A stretch of DNA of 56,122 nucleotides from Christensenellaceae bacterium. GTDB taxonomy: Bacteria > Bacillota > Clostridia > Christensenellales > CAG-138. The notes below the pieces were generated by a model. The model saw only the letters and a list, made by a program, of their open reading frames with translations, was not told the origin of the DNA and searched no databases. Position 1 is the stretch's first letter. Every line of letters begins with the position of its first letter. The stretch covers positions 1-56,122 of the forward strand of contig JAFLSU010000011.1 in the NCBI GenBank assembly GCA_022510765.1, written 5' to 3'. Of this stretch, positions 16,872 through 25,744 are shown piece by piece. Both the position numbers and the translations under genes were made by a program.

Positions 16872-17918
16872 ATGGAAAATGTAAAGGTTGCTCTTTGGGG
16901 CTTCGGTGCAATGGGCTCCGGTGTTGCGGAAGTTTTGCTGCGCAAAAAAGGCGTTGACATCGTAGGAGTTTGCGATATTCATCCAGACCGTGTAGGCAAG
17001 AGCATTTTCGAGCTGCTTAATATCGAGCGCGGTGACCGTGCCGATGTAGTCGTAAACCCAAAAATCGAGGAGGTCGTGCATGACGGAAACTGCGATATTT
17101 GCGTTATTGCGACCGATTCTTTCACGCGCAAAGCGTTCAGCAAGATCAAGTATGTCGTTGAGCAGAACGTAAATGTGGTATCCACCGCAGAGGAAATGAG
17201 CTATCCCATGGCGCAGGAACCCGAGCTTTCCATGGAGATGGATAAGCTGGCCAAGGAGCATGGCGTTTCCATCCTCGGTACCGGCATCAACCCCGGTCTC
17301 ATGATGGATCTTCTCGCAATTTGCCTGAGCGGCTGCATGACCGATGTCGAAAAGGTCACCTGCCGCAGGGTCAACAGTCTGTCCCCCTTCGGCCCCGCCG
17401 TTATGGAGGAGCAGGGTGTCGGTCTGCCCGTCAATACCTTTAGTAAGGGTGTTGAGGACGGAACGCTTGCGGGGCATGTCGGCTTTGCCGAATCCGTCGG
17501 CATGATCGCACAGGCCCTCGGCTGGAAGGTCGAAAAGTTCGAGCAGCAGATGTCCCCCATCGTAACCAATGTTGACAGAAAGTCACCTTATGGCTTTGCT
17601 AAAGCAGGCGATGTAGCGGGTGTCAATATGACCGGTCAGGGCTATGTCGATGGAGAAGTCAAGATCGATATGTACCATCCCCAGCAGATCGAGCCCGAAA
17701 TGGAAGGTACGCATACTGGTGACTACATAATTCTCAACGGCACGCCCGAAGTAAACATGAGCATCCGCCCGGAGGTTGACGGAGGCATCGGCACCATCGC
17801 CATGGTCGTCAACATGATTCCCCATGTCATCAATGCCCGCCCGGGTCTCAAGACCATGCTGGATCTTCCCGTTCCCCGTGCAATCATGGGTGACTTCAGG
17901 GATTATATTGAAAAATAA
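16872..17918 (+). CDS. ord: 2,4-diaminopentanoate dehydrogenase
   Basis: Oxidatively deaminates (2R,4S)-2,4-diaminopentanoate to 2-amino-4-oxopentanoate with NAD(P)+, the third reaction of oxidative ornithine fermentation. A 348-residue enzyme with an N-terminal Rossmann fold (VKVALWGFGAMGSGVAEVL, then VDIVGVCDIHPDRVGKS) and the dihydrodipicolinate-reductase-like motifs VNVVSTAEEMSYP and LGTGINPGLMMDLL. AGGAGGAATT is close upstream of the ATG. It is first in the operon, ahead of the thiolase and mutase genes, which makes the assignment firm. Confidence 0.95.
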   Translation: MENVKVALWGFGAMGSGVAEVLLRKKGVDIVGVCDIHPDRVGKSIFELLNIERGDRADVVVNPKIEEVVHDGNCDICVIATDSFTRKAFSKIKYVVEQNVNVVSTAEEMSYPMAQEPELSMEMDKLAKEHGVSILGTGINPGLMMDLLAICLSGCMTDVEKVTCRRVNSLSPFGPAVMEEQGVGLPVNTFSKGVEDGTLAGHVGFAESVGMIAQALGWKVEKFEQQMSPIVTNVDRKSPYGFAKAGDVAGVNMTGQGYVDGEVKIDMYHPQQIEPEMEGTHTGDYIILNGTPEVNMSIRPEVDGGIGTIAMVVNMIPHVINARPGLKTMLDLPVPRAIMGDFRDYIEK

Positions 17919-17928
17919 GCCTAATGAC

Positions 17929-17954
17929 TGCAGCATGGTTTGCACCGTGCTGCA
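17929..17954 (+). terminator. Intercistronic hairpin ord-ortA
   Basis: Stem TGCAGCATGG / CCGTGCTGCA (one G-T wobble), loop TTTGCA, then ATTCTGATTTTC. It is more likely a partial terminator or mRNA-processing element than a full stop, since the pathway continues downstream. Confidence 0.65.
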
Positions 17955-17990
17955 ATTCTGATTTTCATATAGATGAACGGAGGAAACTCT

Positions 17991-18290
17991 ATGGCAAAAA
18001 AAGGCGATTGGGTGCAAATACATAATATCGTTTTGAATCCCGAAGAACGCTCGGAGGCCCTGCCTGAGGATACAAGAAAGCATCCTCTCGAAATGTGGGT
18101 AAAGGGTTATTTGCAATCCGATGCTGAAATCGGAGACGAAGTTGAGGTCATCACCCGCACCGGACGTCATGCAGCAGGTAAGCTCGTAAATGAGGCGCCC
18201 TATTTTGAACATGGCTTCGGTTCTCTCGTTCCCGAGATTCTCAAGATCGGAGACATGGTTCGTGAGATAACTTTCGGAGGTGACGAGTGA
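17991..18290 (+). CDS. ortA: 2-amino-4-oxopentanoate thiolase, alpha subunit
   Basis: The small subunit of the thiolase that cleaves 2-amino-4-oxopentanoate with CoA to acetyl-CoA and alanine. At 99 residues it has the family features KGDWVQIHNIVL at the N-terminus, a WVKGYL segment and the beta-strand motif IGDEVEVITRTGR, ending with KIGDMVREITFGGDE. The start at 17991 has GGAGG 8 nt upstream; an in-frame upstream ATG at 17973 has no such site. Its TGA overlaps the ortB ATG, indicating coupled translation of the two subunits. Confidence 0.95.
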   Translation: MAKKGDWVQIHNIVLNPEERSEALPEDTRKHPLEMWVKGYLQSDAEIGDEVEVITRTGRHAAGKLVNEAPYFEHGFGSLVPEILKIGDMVREITFGGDE

Positions 18291-19684
18291 TGGATAACAG
18301 CTATTCCGCAATAATGGCAAGGAAGAATGAGATCATCCGCAATTCCGTAGGCATGGACTATGCAGGATTCGAGCTGCCCGGTATCGGTTTCGACTATGAG
18401 GCGATGATGTCCGCAACCGGCTATACTTTATCTGAATTACAGCGCGTTCAAGCGCTTTTTTCCGTCGGAAACACCCCTATTATCGAGCTGAAAAACCTTA
18501 CTAAACTCGCAAGGAAATGCGCTCCCGAGGGCAAGGGCGCAAGGATTTTCATTAAGGACGAAGCAGCAAACCCCAGCGGAAGCTTTAAGGCCCGAAGATC
18601 ATGCACGAGCATCTATCAGGCAAAGAAACTCGGCTACAAGGGCGTAGTTACCGCAACGAGCGGCAATTACGGCGCAGCGGTCGCCTGTCATGCGGCAATG
18701 GCAGGACTTAAGTGCATCGTCGTTCAGGAATGCTACGACAGCCGCGGCGTAGGTCAGCCCGAGATAATCGAAAAGGCTCGCAAATGTGAAGCCCTCGGTG
18801 CCGAGGTCGTTCAGCTCACCGTGGGACCCGAGCTCTTCTCCACGGTGCTTCGACTGCTTGAAGAGACCGGATATTTCAACGCATCGCTTTATACCCCCTT
18901 CGGCATTGCCGGCGTAGAGACCCTCGGGTACGAGATCGCACAGCAGTTCCGCACGAAGTTTGATAGGGATCCCGATGTTGTCGTCTGCACCAATGCCGGC
19001 GGCGGAAACCTTACGGGAACCGCGCGCGGTCTTAGAAAGGCAAACTGCAATGCGAAGGTTATCGGCGCAAGCGTCAACCTTTCGGGGCTTCATATGGCAA
19101 GTGACGAGAAGTTCAACAAAAAGAGCTTCACAACTGGCCATACGGGATTCGGAGTTCCATTCAGCGTAAATCCCGACAGGTCCGATGTGCCAAGGAGCGC
19201 GGCTCGCCCCCTCCGCTATATGGACAGGTACGTTACCGTATCTCAGGGCAGCGTATTCTTCATCACCGAAACGCTCGCATCCCTCGAAGGACTCGAAAAG
19301 GGGCCTGCTGGCAACACCGCGCTTGCGGCCGCGTTCCGCATCGCTCAGGAGATGGATGAGGATCAATGCATTGTCGTTCAGGAAACCGAGTACACGGGCG
19401 CAGGCAAGCACATCAATCCGCAGCTCTCCTTTGCTCGTCAGAACGGCATTGATATCCACTTTGGCGATCCTATGGACGAGATCCCCGGTCAATCCATCAT
19501 TCTCCCCTCCCATCCTTCCCTGATTCAGGTAACGGATGTCGACCTCGATCATGTACGCAGATCCTACATCAAGAATGCCGTAGGAACTCACAAGAATGAG
19601 CTTACCGATGCTGACATCAGATACCTCGTTGAAGAAACCAACAGCAGCGAAGATTTTGTAAGAAACGCCGTTGCGGCCTTGTAA
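18290..19684 (+). CDS. ortB: 2-amino-4-oxopentanoate thiolase, beta subunit
   Basis: The PLP-dependent catalytic subunit of the OrtAB thiolase, 464 residues, of the threonine-synthase-like fold type II. The PLP lysine is in NPSGSFKARRS (about residue 98), followed by the TATSGNYGAAVA substrate loop and the Gly-rich phosphate loop TNAGGGNLTGTARG. The C-terminal part contains VVQETEYTGAGKHINPQ. The ATG at 18290 overlaps the ortA TGA, with GGAGG 12 nt upstream; a GTG one codon earlier is possible. The product alanine and acetyl-CoA are the energy-yielding outputs of the pathway. Confidence 0.95.
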   Translation: MDNSYSAIMARKNEIIRNSVGMDYAGFELPGIGFDYEAMMSATGYTLSELQRVQALFSVGNTPIIELKNLTKLARKCAPEGKGARIFIKDEAANPSGSFKARRSCTSIYQAKKLGYKGVVTATSGNYGAAVACHAAMAGLKCIVVQECYDSRGVGQPEIIEKARKCEALGAEVVQLTVGPELFSTVLRLLEETGYFNASLYTPFGIAGVETLGYEIAQQFRTKFDRDPDVVVCTNAGGGNLTGTARGLRKANCNAKVIGASVNLSGLHMASDEKFNKKSFTTGHTGFGVPFSVNPDRSDVPRSAARPLRYMDRYVTVSQGSVFFITETLASLEGLEKGPAGNTALAAAFRIAQEMDEDQCIVVQETEYTGAGKHINPQLSFARQNGIDIHFGDPMDEIPGQSIILPSHPSLIQVTDVDLDHVRRSYIKNAVGTHKNELTDADIRYLVEETNSSEDFVRNAVAAL

Positions 19685-19700
19685 AACGCTAAAATTTGAC

Positions 19701-19734
19701 AAAGTGCGGAACGTGCAGCCACCGACCGCACTTT
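19701..19734 (+). terminator. Intercistronic hairpin ortB-oraS
   Basis: Perfect 9-bp stem AAAGTGCGG / CCGCACTTT around a 16-nt loop, followed by ATTCC. It lies between the thiolase and mutase modules of the operon. Confidence 0.6.
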
Positions 19735-19780
19735 ATTCCTAAAAACATAATCAGCTCAATAATATATGATTGGAGTTTTT

Positions 19781-20149
19781 ATGAAAAGAAACGATGATTT
19801 TCAAGAGCGTCGGGCTCACCTCGCCGAGCTAACCGACGAACAGCTTGAAGCAAGGTTCTGGGAGCTCGCAAACAAGCTCGTAGACCCCCTTCTTCAAATG
19901 GGATACGAATACACCTCCCCGGCAGTGGAGCGTTCGGTTCTTCTGCGCATGGGCTTTTCTTCGCTTGAAGCAAAGTCCATTGTTGAGGGCTGCATCGAGC
20001 ATAACCTGATTGCCCACGGCACGGGAAACGTTATCTACAGGCTTTCCAAGGCGCAGAATCTTGGCATCAGAGAAGCGGGTCTTGCACTTTGTGATGGCAA
20101 GCTTTGGAATGAAGCCTGCGAACTTTTTAAGGGAGGCAGCGAACAATGA
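19781..20149 (+). CDS. oraS: D-ornithine 4,5-aminomutase, small subunit
   Basis: The small subunit of the B12/PLP-dependent mutase that moves the terminal amino group of D-ornithine to form 2,4-diaminopentanoate. A 122-residue helical protein; characteristic segments are RRAHLAELTDEQLEARFWEL, RSVLLRMGFSSLEAKSIV and the C-terminal GIREAGLALCDGKLWNEACELF. TTGGAG lies 5 nt before the ATG at 19781; an upstream in-frame ATG at 19766 lacks a site. Its stop overlaps the oraE start by 4 bp (ATGA). Confidence 0.95.
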   Translation: MKRNDDFQERRAHLAELTDEQLEARFWELANKLVDPLLQMGYEYTSPAVERSVLLRMGFSSLEAKSIVEGCIEHNLIAHGTGNVIYRLSKAQNLGIREAGLALCDGKLWNEACELFKGGSEQ

Positions 20150-22377
20150 GCCACTACAAACTGACACCGGATAAGCCGATTGATGTATCCGAGATTCTAA
20201 AGGATTTAGAATCATATCGTCCTCGCCGCCGCGGCTGGACATGGCGTAAGCCCGTGGAGAATCTCCACATGGGTCCGTTCGAATACCATGACTGCACCGA
20301 GCCGCTCAAGTCGAGCGTTCCCCTTCCCCCCGCGCATTATTTTGAGGACATCGATCCCCAGCCCGCCCCGGTCATAACGACCGAAATCGCCTCCGGCAGA
20401 TTCGAAGATGATATTCGCCGTATGCGCATGGCGGCTCACCATGGCGCAGACCACATCATGGTCATCCGTACCGCAGGTCAGAGCCATTTTGACGGACTTA
20501 TCGAGGGCACTCCTCAGGGCATGGGCGGCGTTCCCATCACGAGGAAGCAGGTTCGCGCTCAGCGCAAGGCGCTCGATATGATAGAGGATGAAGTCGGAAG
20601 ACCCATCAATTATCATAGCTATGTTTCCGGCGTTGCAGGTCCCGACATTGCCGTAATGTTCGCCGAGGAGGGCGTAAACGGCGTTCATCAGGATCCTCAG
20701 TACAACGTTATATATCGCAATATCAACATGATCCGTTCCTTTGTCGATGCCTGCGAAAGCAAGAAGCTCATCGCTTGGGCAGGCATGGCTCAAATCGACG
20801 GTGCGCACAACGCGAACGCAACCGCAAGGGAAGCATGGAAGGTCATGCCCGAGCTGATGGTTCAGCACGGCATCAACGCTATTTTCTCCGCAAGGGTCGG
20901 TGTTCCAAAGAAGAATATTTGCCTTTCCACCGTTCCCCCGACGGCTACCCCTGCACCCTGCGTATATATGGATCTGCCGTATGCCGTTGCGCTTCGCGAC
21001 CTTTTCCACGAATACCGCATGCGCGCTCAGATGAACACGAAATACATTGAATCAAGCACCCGCGAGGCGACCGTTACCCATGTGCTTAATATGGTCATTT
21101 CAAAGCTCACGAGTGCGGATATTCAGAGCACCATCACCCCGGATGAGGGGCGCAATGTTCCCTGGCATATCTACAATATCGAAGCTTGCGACACCGCAAA
21201 GCAGACCCTCGTAGGGCTTGACGGTCTTATGGAAATGGTCGAACTTAAGAAGGACGGTTATCTGCGTGAAAAGGCTCGTGAACTCAAGGAACGTGCGATC
21301 CTTTTTATGGAAGAGATGCTTGAGCTTGGTGGCTATTTCAATGCCGTTGAGGAAGGCTTCTTCGTTGACAGCGGCATCTACCCCGAGCGCAACGGAGACG
21401 GTATCGCAAGGAAGATCGACGGCGGTATCGGCGCAGGCACTATCTTTAAGCGCGAAGCCGATTACATGGCACCCGTCACCGCGCATTACGGCTACAACAA
21501 TGTCGCTCAGTACGGTGAAGAATTTGTAGATGATCCTGCTGCGCTCATCGGCGGCTGCACCCTTGAATGCCCCGAGAAGATCGTTTACATTGACGAACTC
21601 GACGATACCGACAATGTCAACGTCCGTATGAGCGAGGTCAAGGACTTCGTTGCGGGAGGAAAGCAGATTCGTCCCGAAATGGAGTGGCTCGCCGACGGTA
21701 CCGTTATGCTTACGATGTTCTTCCCCGCTCCCAAGCCCATCGCTGAGGCTGCGGCGCTCGAGTGCGCCAAGCGCATGAACCTCACTGAATGCGAGGTCAT
21801 AAGCCGTGAGATAATGCACAGTCAGGAAGGTACGCGCATTGAGGTCAAGGGTAAGGTTCCTTTTGCAATCGATGTTGACTCCCTCGTCATTCCCAAGGAA
21901 CCCGATGTGCTTTCGGATGATATTATCAGAAAGGACATAGAGCGTCGTCCGATGAAGATAGTGGCTGCGACCATTGGCGAGGACGAGCATTCAGTTGGTC
22001 TTCGTGAAATCATCGACATAAAACACGGCGGCATTGAAAAGTACGGCATGGAAGTTCATTATCTCGGCACTTCCTGTCCGCCCGAAAAGCTTGTAAATGC
22101 GGCAGTTGAGCTGAATGCTGATGCAATAATGGCATCCACCATCATCAGTCACGATGATATTCACTATAAGAATATCGCAAAGATCGACAGCATCGCCCGC
22201 GAAATGGGTATCAGAGATAAGATCATCTTCATCGCTGGCGGCACACAGGTCACTCCCGAACTTGCACGGAAGGCAGGCGCGGATGAAGGTTTCGGCCGCG
22301 GCAGCCGAGGTGTGCATAACGCGACCTTCCTCATCAAACGCAGATGGGAAATGGAAAAAGCGGAAAAGAAGGACTGA
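20146..22377 (+). CDS. oraE: D-ornithine 4,5-aminomutase, large subunit
   Basis: The catalytic subunit, 743 residues, carrying both cofactors. The N-terminal two thirds form the TIM-barrel substrate domain (motifs HHGADHIMVIRTAGQSHFDG, YHSYVSGVAGPDIAVMFAEEG). The C-terminal Rossmann domain has the cobalamin motif GEDEHSVGLREI, where His615 is the likely cobalt ligand, and Lys626 in DIKHGG is the likely PLP lysine, 11 residues later as in the characterised enzyme. The B12 domain continues with YLGTSCPPEKLV and IFIAGGTQV. It is full length with no odd residues. A hairpin follows before the reactivase-like gene. Confidence 0.97.
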   Translation: MSHYKLTPDKPIDVSEILKDLESYRPRRRGWTWRKPVENLHMGPFEYHDCTEPLKSSVPLPPAHYFEDIDPQPAPVITTEIASGRFEDDIRRMRMAAHHGADHIMVIRTAGQSHFDGLIEGTPQGMGGVPITRKQVRAQRKALDMIEDEVGRPINYHSYVSGVAGPDIAVMFAEEGVNGVHQDPQYNVIYRNINMIRSFVDACESKKLIAWAGMAQIDGAHNANATAREAWKVMPELMVQHGINAIFSARVGVPKKNICLSTVPPTATPAPCVYMDLPYAVALRDLFHEYRMRAQMNTKYIESSTREATVTHVLNMVISKLTSADIQSTITPDEGRNVPWHIYNIEACDTAKQTLVGLDGLMEMVELKKDGYLREKARELKERAILFMEEMLELGGYFNAVEEGFFVDSGIYPERNGDGIARKIDGGIGAGTIFKREADYMAPVTAHYGYNNVAQYGEEFVDDPAALIGGCTLECPEKIVYIDELDDTDNVNVRMSEVKDFVAGGKQIRPEMEWLADGTVMLTMFFPAPKPIAEAAALECAKRMNLTECEVISREIMHSQEGTRIEVKGKVPFAIDVDSLVIPKEPDVLSDDIIRKDIERRPMKIVAATIGEDEHSVGLREIIDIKHGGIEKYGMEVHYLGTSCPPEKLVNAAVELNADAIMASTIISHDDIHYKNIAKIDSIAREMGIRDKIIFIAGGTQVTPELARKAGADEGFGRGSRGVHNATFLIKRRWEMEKAEKKD

Positions 22378-22391
22378 TTTTGAGGTCTTGT

Positions 22392-22421
22392 CGGGGAACG
22401 GCTCTGACCGTTCCCCGTTTT
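22392..22421 (+). terminator. Hairpin plus T-run between oraE and the GlmL-like gene
   Basis: Perfect 10-bp stem CGGGGAACGG / CCGTTCCCCG, loop CTCTGA, then TTTT. It has the form of an intrinsic terminator, yet pathway genes continue 20 nt downstream. Partial termination would lower expression of the distal genes. Confidence 0.75.
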
Positions 22422-22439
22422 AGAAAACTTAAACTAATT

Positions 22440-23816
22440 ATGTTAATTGATATTCTGGTTGCCGAAATCGGCTCCACTACGACATTAATAAATGCTTTTA
22501 ACGGCATAAACACCCCTTCCCCTCGCTTTATCGGGCAGGGGCAAGCGCCTACCTCCGTACTCGAAGGGGATGTTCGCGTTGGTCTCAATGCTGCCATCAA
22601 GGATCTAGCTAAAAACCTCAATGCGGCTTCCGTTGAGTACGGAAAGATGTTCGCGACCTCCAGTGCGGCGGGCGGACTGCGCATGTGTGTCCATGGTTTG
22701 GTTTACGATATGACGGTTAAGGCCGCACAGGCCGCCGCACTCGGCGCGGGTGCGATAATAAAACTCGCGACCGCCGGTAAGATGAGCGAATATGACATGG
22801 ACGATGTGAAAGCCATCAATCCCAACCTTATCCTGCTCGCGGGCGGCACCGATTATGGTGAGAGGGAAACCGCCGTATACAACGCAAGGCTGATAGCGGA
22901 TTCCGGCTTGAAAATTCCCATAATCTACGGCGGCAATATACAGAACCAGAGAATCATTGAGGATATCTTCAAGTCGGCAGGCATCCCGTTTTACATAACC
23001 GAAAACGTCTACCCGAAGCTTGATTTATTAAATATCGAGCCGGCACGGCGCATCATTCATGCCGTTTTTGAGGAGCATATTGTTAAAGCTGCCGGAATGG
23101 AGCATATTCGCGAACTGGTCACGGGAAACATCGTCCCCACCCCCGGTGCGGTGATGGAAGCGGCGCAGCTTCTATACTCGGACATTGGGGATTTGGCGGT
23201 CATCGACATTGGCGGAGCCACTACGGATGTTCATTCCGTTACGGCAGGCTCAGAAGAAATCGCCGTCCTCATGACCACGCCCGAGCCGTTCGCAAAGCGC
23301 ACGGTTGAAGGCGATTTGGGACTGTTCGTGAATGCAAAAAACCTAATTGAAATGCTTGGCAAGGATAAGCTTCAATCCGAGCTTTCAATCGATATGGACG
23401 AGGTAATTGCAAATTATAAGCCCATTCCCGAGACAGATGAGCAGTTTAAACTCACCGAACGGCTATGCCTTGCTGCCGGGCTTACCGCCGTAGAACGTCA
23501 TTCGGGTGCGCTCAGGTATATCTATACGCCCAAGGGCAGGCAGACCATTGCCGAGGGCAAGGATCTGACCAAGCTCAAATACCTTGTAGGTACGGGCGGT
23601 GCGCTGACAAGGCTTCCCCATCGTGAAAAGATAATGCGTCAAATTGCGGACATGAATACGGCATCAATGATGCTCTATCCGAAGCCCGAAAGGCTCAAGC
23701 TTCTCTACGATAACGATTATATCATGGCATCGTTGGGCGTTTTAAGCAAGGTATACCCCGAAGCTGCACTCTCGTTGATGCGGCAGAGTCTCGGCATCGA
23801 ACAAAAAACAATATGA
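22440..23816 (+). CDS. GlmL/MutL-like protein, probable mutase reactivase
   Basis: A 458-residue protein of the GlmL/MutL family, an ASKHA-fold group that accompanies B12-dependent mutases. The ATPase phosphate loops are visible: AEIGSTTTLINAF at the N-terminus and VIDIGGATTDVHSV near residue 257, with GTGGALTRL near the C-terminus as the adenosine motif. Its likely job is to reactivate OraSE by exchanging damaged cobalamin; this is inferred from family and position. The ATG at 22440 has no clear ribosome binding site and follows the hairpin directly, so expression may rely on coupling or read-through. Confidence 0.85.
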   Translation: MLIDILVAEIGSTTTLINAFNGINTPSPRFIGQGQAPTSVLEGDVRVGLNAAIKDLAKNLNAASVEYGKMFATSSAAGGLRMCVHGLVYDMTVKAAQAAALGAGAIIKLATAGKMSEYDMDDVKAINPNLILLAGGTDYGERETAVYNARLIADSGLKIPIIYGGNIQNQRIIEDIFKSAGIPFYITENVYPKLDLLNIEPARRIIHAVFEEHIVKAAGMEHIRELVTGNIVPTPGAVMEAAQLLYSDIGDLAVIDIGGATTDVHSVTAGSEEIAVLMTTPEPFAKRTVEGDLGLFVNAKNLIEMLGKDKLQSELSIDMDEVIANYKPIPETDEQFKLTERLCLAAGLTAVERHSGALRYIYTPKGRQTIAEGKDLTKLKYLVGTGGALTRLPHREKIMRQIADMNTASMMLYPKPERLKLLYDNDYIMASLGVLSKVYPEAALSLMRQSLGIEQKTI

Positions 23817-23826
23817 GGGTAAAAAC

Positions 23827-24906
23827 ATGTATCCTAAACTCATTATCGACATAAATAAGTTAAAAGAGAATCTTGAATGGCTCTTGCAGCAATGTCATTC
23901 ACAAGGTATCGGCGTTGCCGTTGTCACAAAGGTATTTTGTGCGGATGAACGCATTTGCAATATGATAGATGCAAGCGATGCGGACTTCTTTGCGGATTCA
24001 CGAATACAGAACCTCGAAGTAATCTGCACGAAGAAGCCCAAGCAGCTTCTAAGAATCCCGATGCAGAGCGAAATTGAGTTTGTCGTCCGAACGGCCGACA
24101 TAACCATGCAGAGCAGCATTGAAACCATTCGCCTGTCAGCCGAGGCGGCGAAAGCTGCCGGACTGCGTCACAAGATAATACTGATGGTAGATTTGGGCGA
24201 TTTAAGGGAAGGAATTTTCAACAAGGATGAGTGTCAAATTATTAAGGCCGCAGAAGCAATTCTTTCAAGCGAAAACCTTGAATTATATGGGGTTGGCACA
24301 AACCTTACCTGCTACGGCGGAATACTGCCCGATGAAGAAAATCTCGGTAGGCTCCTTGAGATAGCGAATATGCTGCGTGAAAGGTTCAATACCCCCATCC
24401 CCATCGTCTCGGGCGGCAATTCCTCAATGATGACGATGCTCAAGGAAGACCGAATCCCTTGCGGCATCACCCAGCTTCGTCTCGGTGAATCCTTCGTCCT
24501 TGGAAACGATACCTCTACTGGGCTTCCCATGAAAGAGCTTCATACCGACTGCTTTGTACTTGAAGCGGAGCTTATTGAAGTCCAGAAAAAGCCGAGCAAG
24601 CCGATAGGAACGAGCGGTCTTAATGCATTCGGGGAGCGTGTGAGCTTTGAAGATCGCGGGGAAATGATACGCGGAATTCTTGCCATCGGCAGGCAGGATG
24701 TTGACCCCGATGGTCTCACCTGCATTGAGAGCGGCGTAGAGATGCTTGGTGCAAGCAGCGACCATCTAATTGTCAATCTTTCAAATGCGATGAAGCATCA
24801 GGTTGGGGATACCCTAAGATTCATACCGAGCTATGGTGCACTGCTAAGGCTCACAACGAGCCGGTATGTTGCAAGGGAATACATCGATTTTGCCGAGGAG
24901 ATTTGA
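23827..24906 (+). CDS. orr: Ornithine racemase
   Basis: A PLP-dependent racemase that supplies D-ornithine to the mutase, the first step of the pathway. At 359 residues it is an alanine-racemase-fold protein: the PLP lysine is in VAVVTKVFCAD (about residue 37), with LMVDLGDLREGI, VGTNLTCYGG, VSGGNSSMM and LRLGESFVLGND as barrel motifs typical of ornithine racemase and its relatives. The start is set by GAGGGTAAAAAC upstream. Its position after oraSE and the reactivase makes ornithine, not alanine, the likely substrate. Confidence 0.93.
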   Translation: MYPKLIIDINKLKENLEWLLQQCHSQGIGVAVVTKVFCADERICNMIDASDADFFADSRIQNLEVICTKKPKQLLRIPMQSEIEFVVRTADITMQSSIETIRLSAEAAKAAGLRHKIILMVDLGDLREGIFNKDECQIIKAAEAILSSENLELYGVGTNLTCYGGILPDEENLGRLLEIANMLRERFNTPIPIVSGGNSSMMTMLKEDRIPCGITQLRLGESFVLGNDTSTGLPMKELHTDCFVLEAELIEVQKKPSKPIGTSGLNAFGERVSFEDRGEMIRGILAIGRQDVDPDGLTCIESGVEMLGASSDHLIVNLSNAMKHQVGDTLRFIPSYGALLRLTTSRYVAREYIDFAEEI

Positions 24907-24907
24907 T

Positions 24908-25240
24908 ATGTCCTTTATAAAGATCAACGATAGACTGAAAAAACGCAATAAGCGGGAGGTGCGGCTCGTACCTTCTGCTTTAGGCGGTGCCCGCATAAAG
25001 GTGCTTGTTGGCTCCTGCGGGCATTGTGCAAAGCTTCGGGATAATGTAATCGAAGCAATGCGCAATTTGGGCTTGGCTGAAAGCTCGCTTGAGACGATAA
25101 CGGACATTGCATCAATAGCAAAAATGGGCATACTCGCAACGCCCGCGCTCATAGTGGACGGAAAGCTCGTTTCCTGTGGAAAGGTGCTTACCGTTCCCGA
25201 AATAACCAAATTGATAGCTGAGGATCAAAAAAGTGAATGA
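24908..25240 (+). CDS. Thioredoxin-like protein with CGHC motif
   Basis: A 110-residue protein. After a basic N-terminal stretch (KKRNKREVRLVPS) comes one thioredoxin-like domain with the active site SCGHCAKL, a cis-Pro loop LATPALIVDG and KLVSCGKVLTVPEI. It resembles the 'redox-active disulfide protein' group of small thioredoxins. It begins 1 nt after the racemase stop with GAGGAG upstream, so it belongs to the ornithine operon. It may keep a pathway enzyme's cysteines reduced; this is inference. Confidence 0.82.
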   Translation: MSFIKINDRLKKRNKREVRLVPSALGGARIKVLVGSCGHCAKLRDNVIEAMRNLGLAESSLETITDIASIAKMGILATPALIVDGKLVSCGKVLTVPEITKLIAEDQKSE

Positions 25241-25580
25241 ATACAATAGTACCGAAACGGTTGAACAAGCAAGGTTAAAAGCACAGATAGAACGTCAAAA
25301 GGTTCTTGATGCTTTCTTTGTTGATGGTAGACTACTAAAGAGCCCCGCAAAAATGAGCAAACGGAACATTGCCTATGGTGAAATACTGAAGCGTTTTGAG
25401 CCTGGTCGCACCTACACCGAAAAAGAGGTAAATGCGATCATTTTTGAAGTATACGATGATTACTGCAAGGTTCGCCGCCACTTTGTGGATTACGGTTGGA
25501 TGCAGCGTGATAACAATGGAAGTTGCTATCAATTAAATGAAGAGATATTCAAAACCATAGCCACAGAATTCAAAATGTAG
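25233..25580 (+). CDS. DUF2087 domain protein
   Basis: A 115-residue protein that is mostly one DUF2087 domain: GEILKRFEPGRTYTEKEVNAIIFEVYDDYCKVRRHFVDYGWMQRDNNGSCYQL. The domain is often found at the C-terminus of DNA-binding regulators; here it stands alone behind a charged helix (EQARLKAQIERQKVLDAFF). The start codon is GTG (25233), overlapping the thioredoxin stop by 8 bp, with GAGG upstream. It is last in the ornithine operon. A regulatory role is possible but nothing in the sequence proves it. Confidence 0.8.
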   Translation: MNEYNSTETVEQARLKAQIERQKVLDAFFVDGRLLKSPAKMSKRNIAYGEILKRFEPGRTYTEKEVNAIIFEVYDDYCKVRRHFVDYGWMQRDNNGSCYQLNEEIFKTIATEFKM

Positions 25581-25671
25581 TGTTTTTTAAGTTTATCCAT
25601 TTACGATACGTCCATTGTATTATTTGATGTCCCATGGTTCAAAATATATCCTAGTTGTTTGCTTGGAATTG

Positions 25672-25700
25672 TTGACAATATCCCAGTAAAGTGCTATGAT
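25672..25700 (+). promoter_or_regulatory. Promoter of the isc operon
   Basis: Perfect -35 TTGACA (25672-25677), 17-bp spacer, -10 TATGAT (25695-25700). It is the strongest promoter match in the window. Confidence 0.9.
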
Positions 25701-25707
25701 TTAAATA

Positions 25708-25724
25708 CCGAGTCAAACGCTCGG
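25708..25724 (+). promoter_or_regulatory. Candidate operator upstream of iscR
   Basis: Inverted repeat CCGAG-N7-CTCGG directly after the expected transcription start and just before the ribosome binding site AAGAGG. It is well placed for autorepression by the Rrf2-type regulator encoded next; this is inference. Confidence 0.5.
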
Positions 25725-25744
25725 ATTTAAAAGAGGTATTTTGA

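Noticed and set aside
17583-18320. Long minus-strand frame opposite ord/ortA
   Set aside because: It is a shadow of strongly supported ornithine genes and lacks any motif.
18599-19702. A 367-codon minus-strand frame opposite ortB
   Set aside because: The plus-strand protein is a clear PLP enzyme; the antisense frame reflects codon bias.
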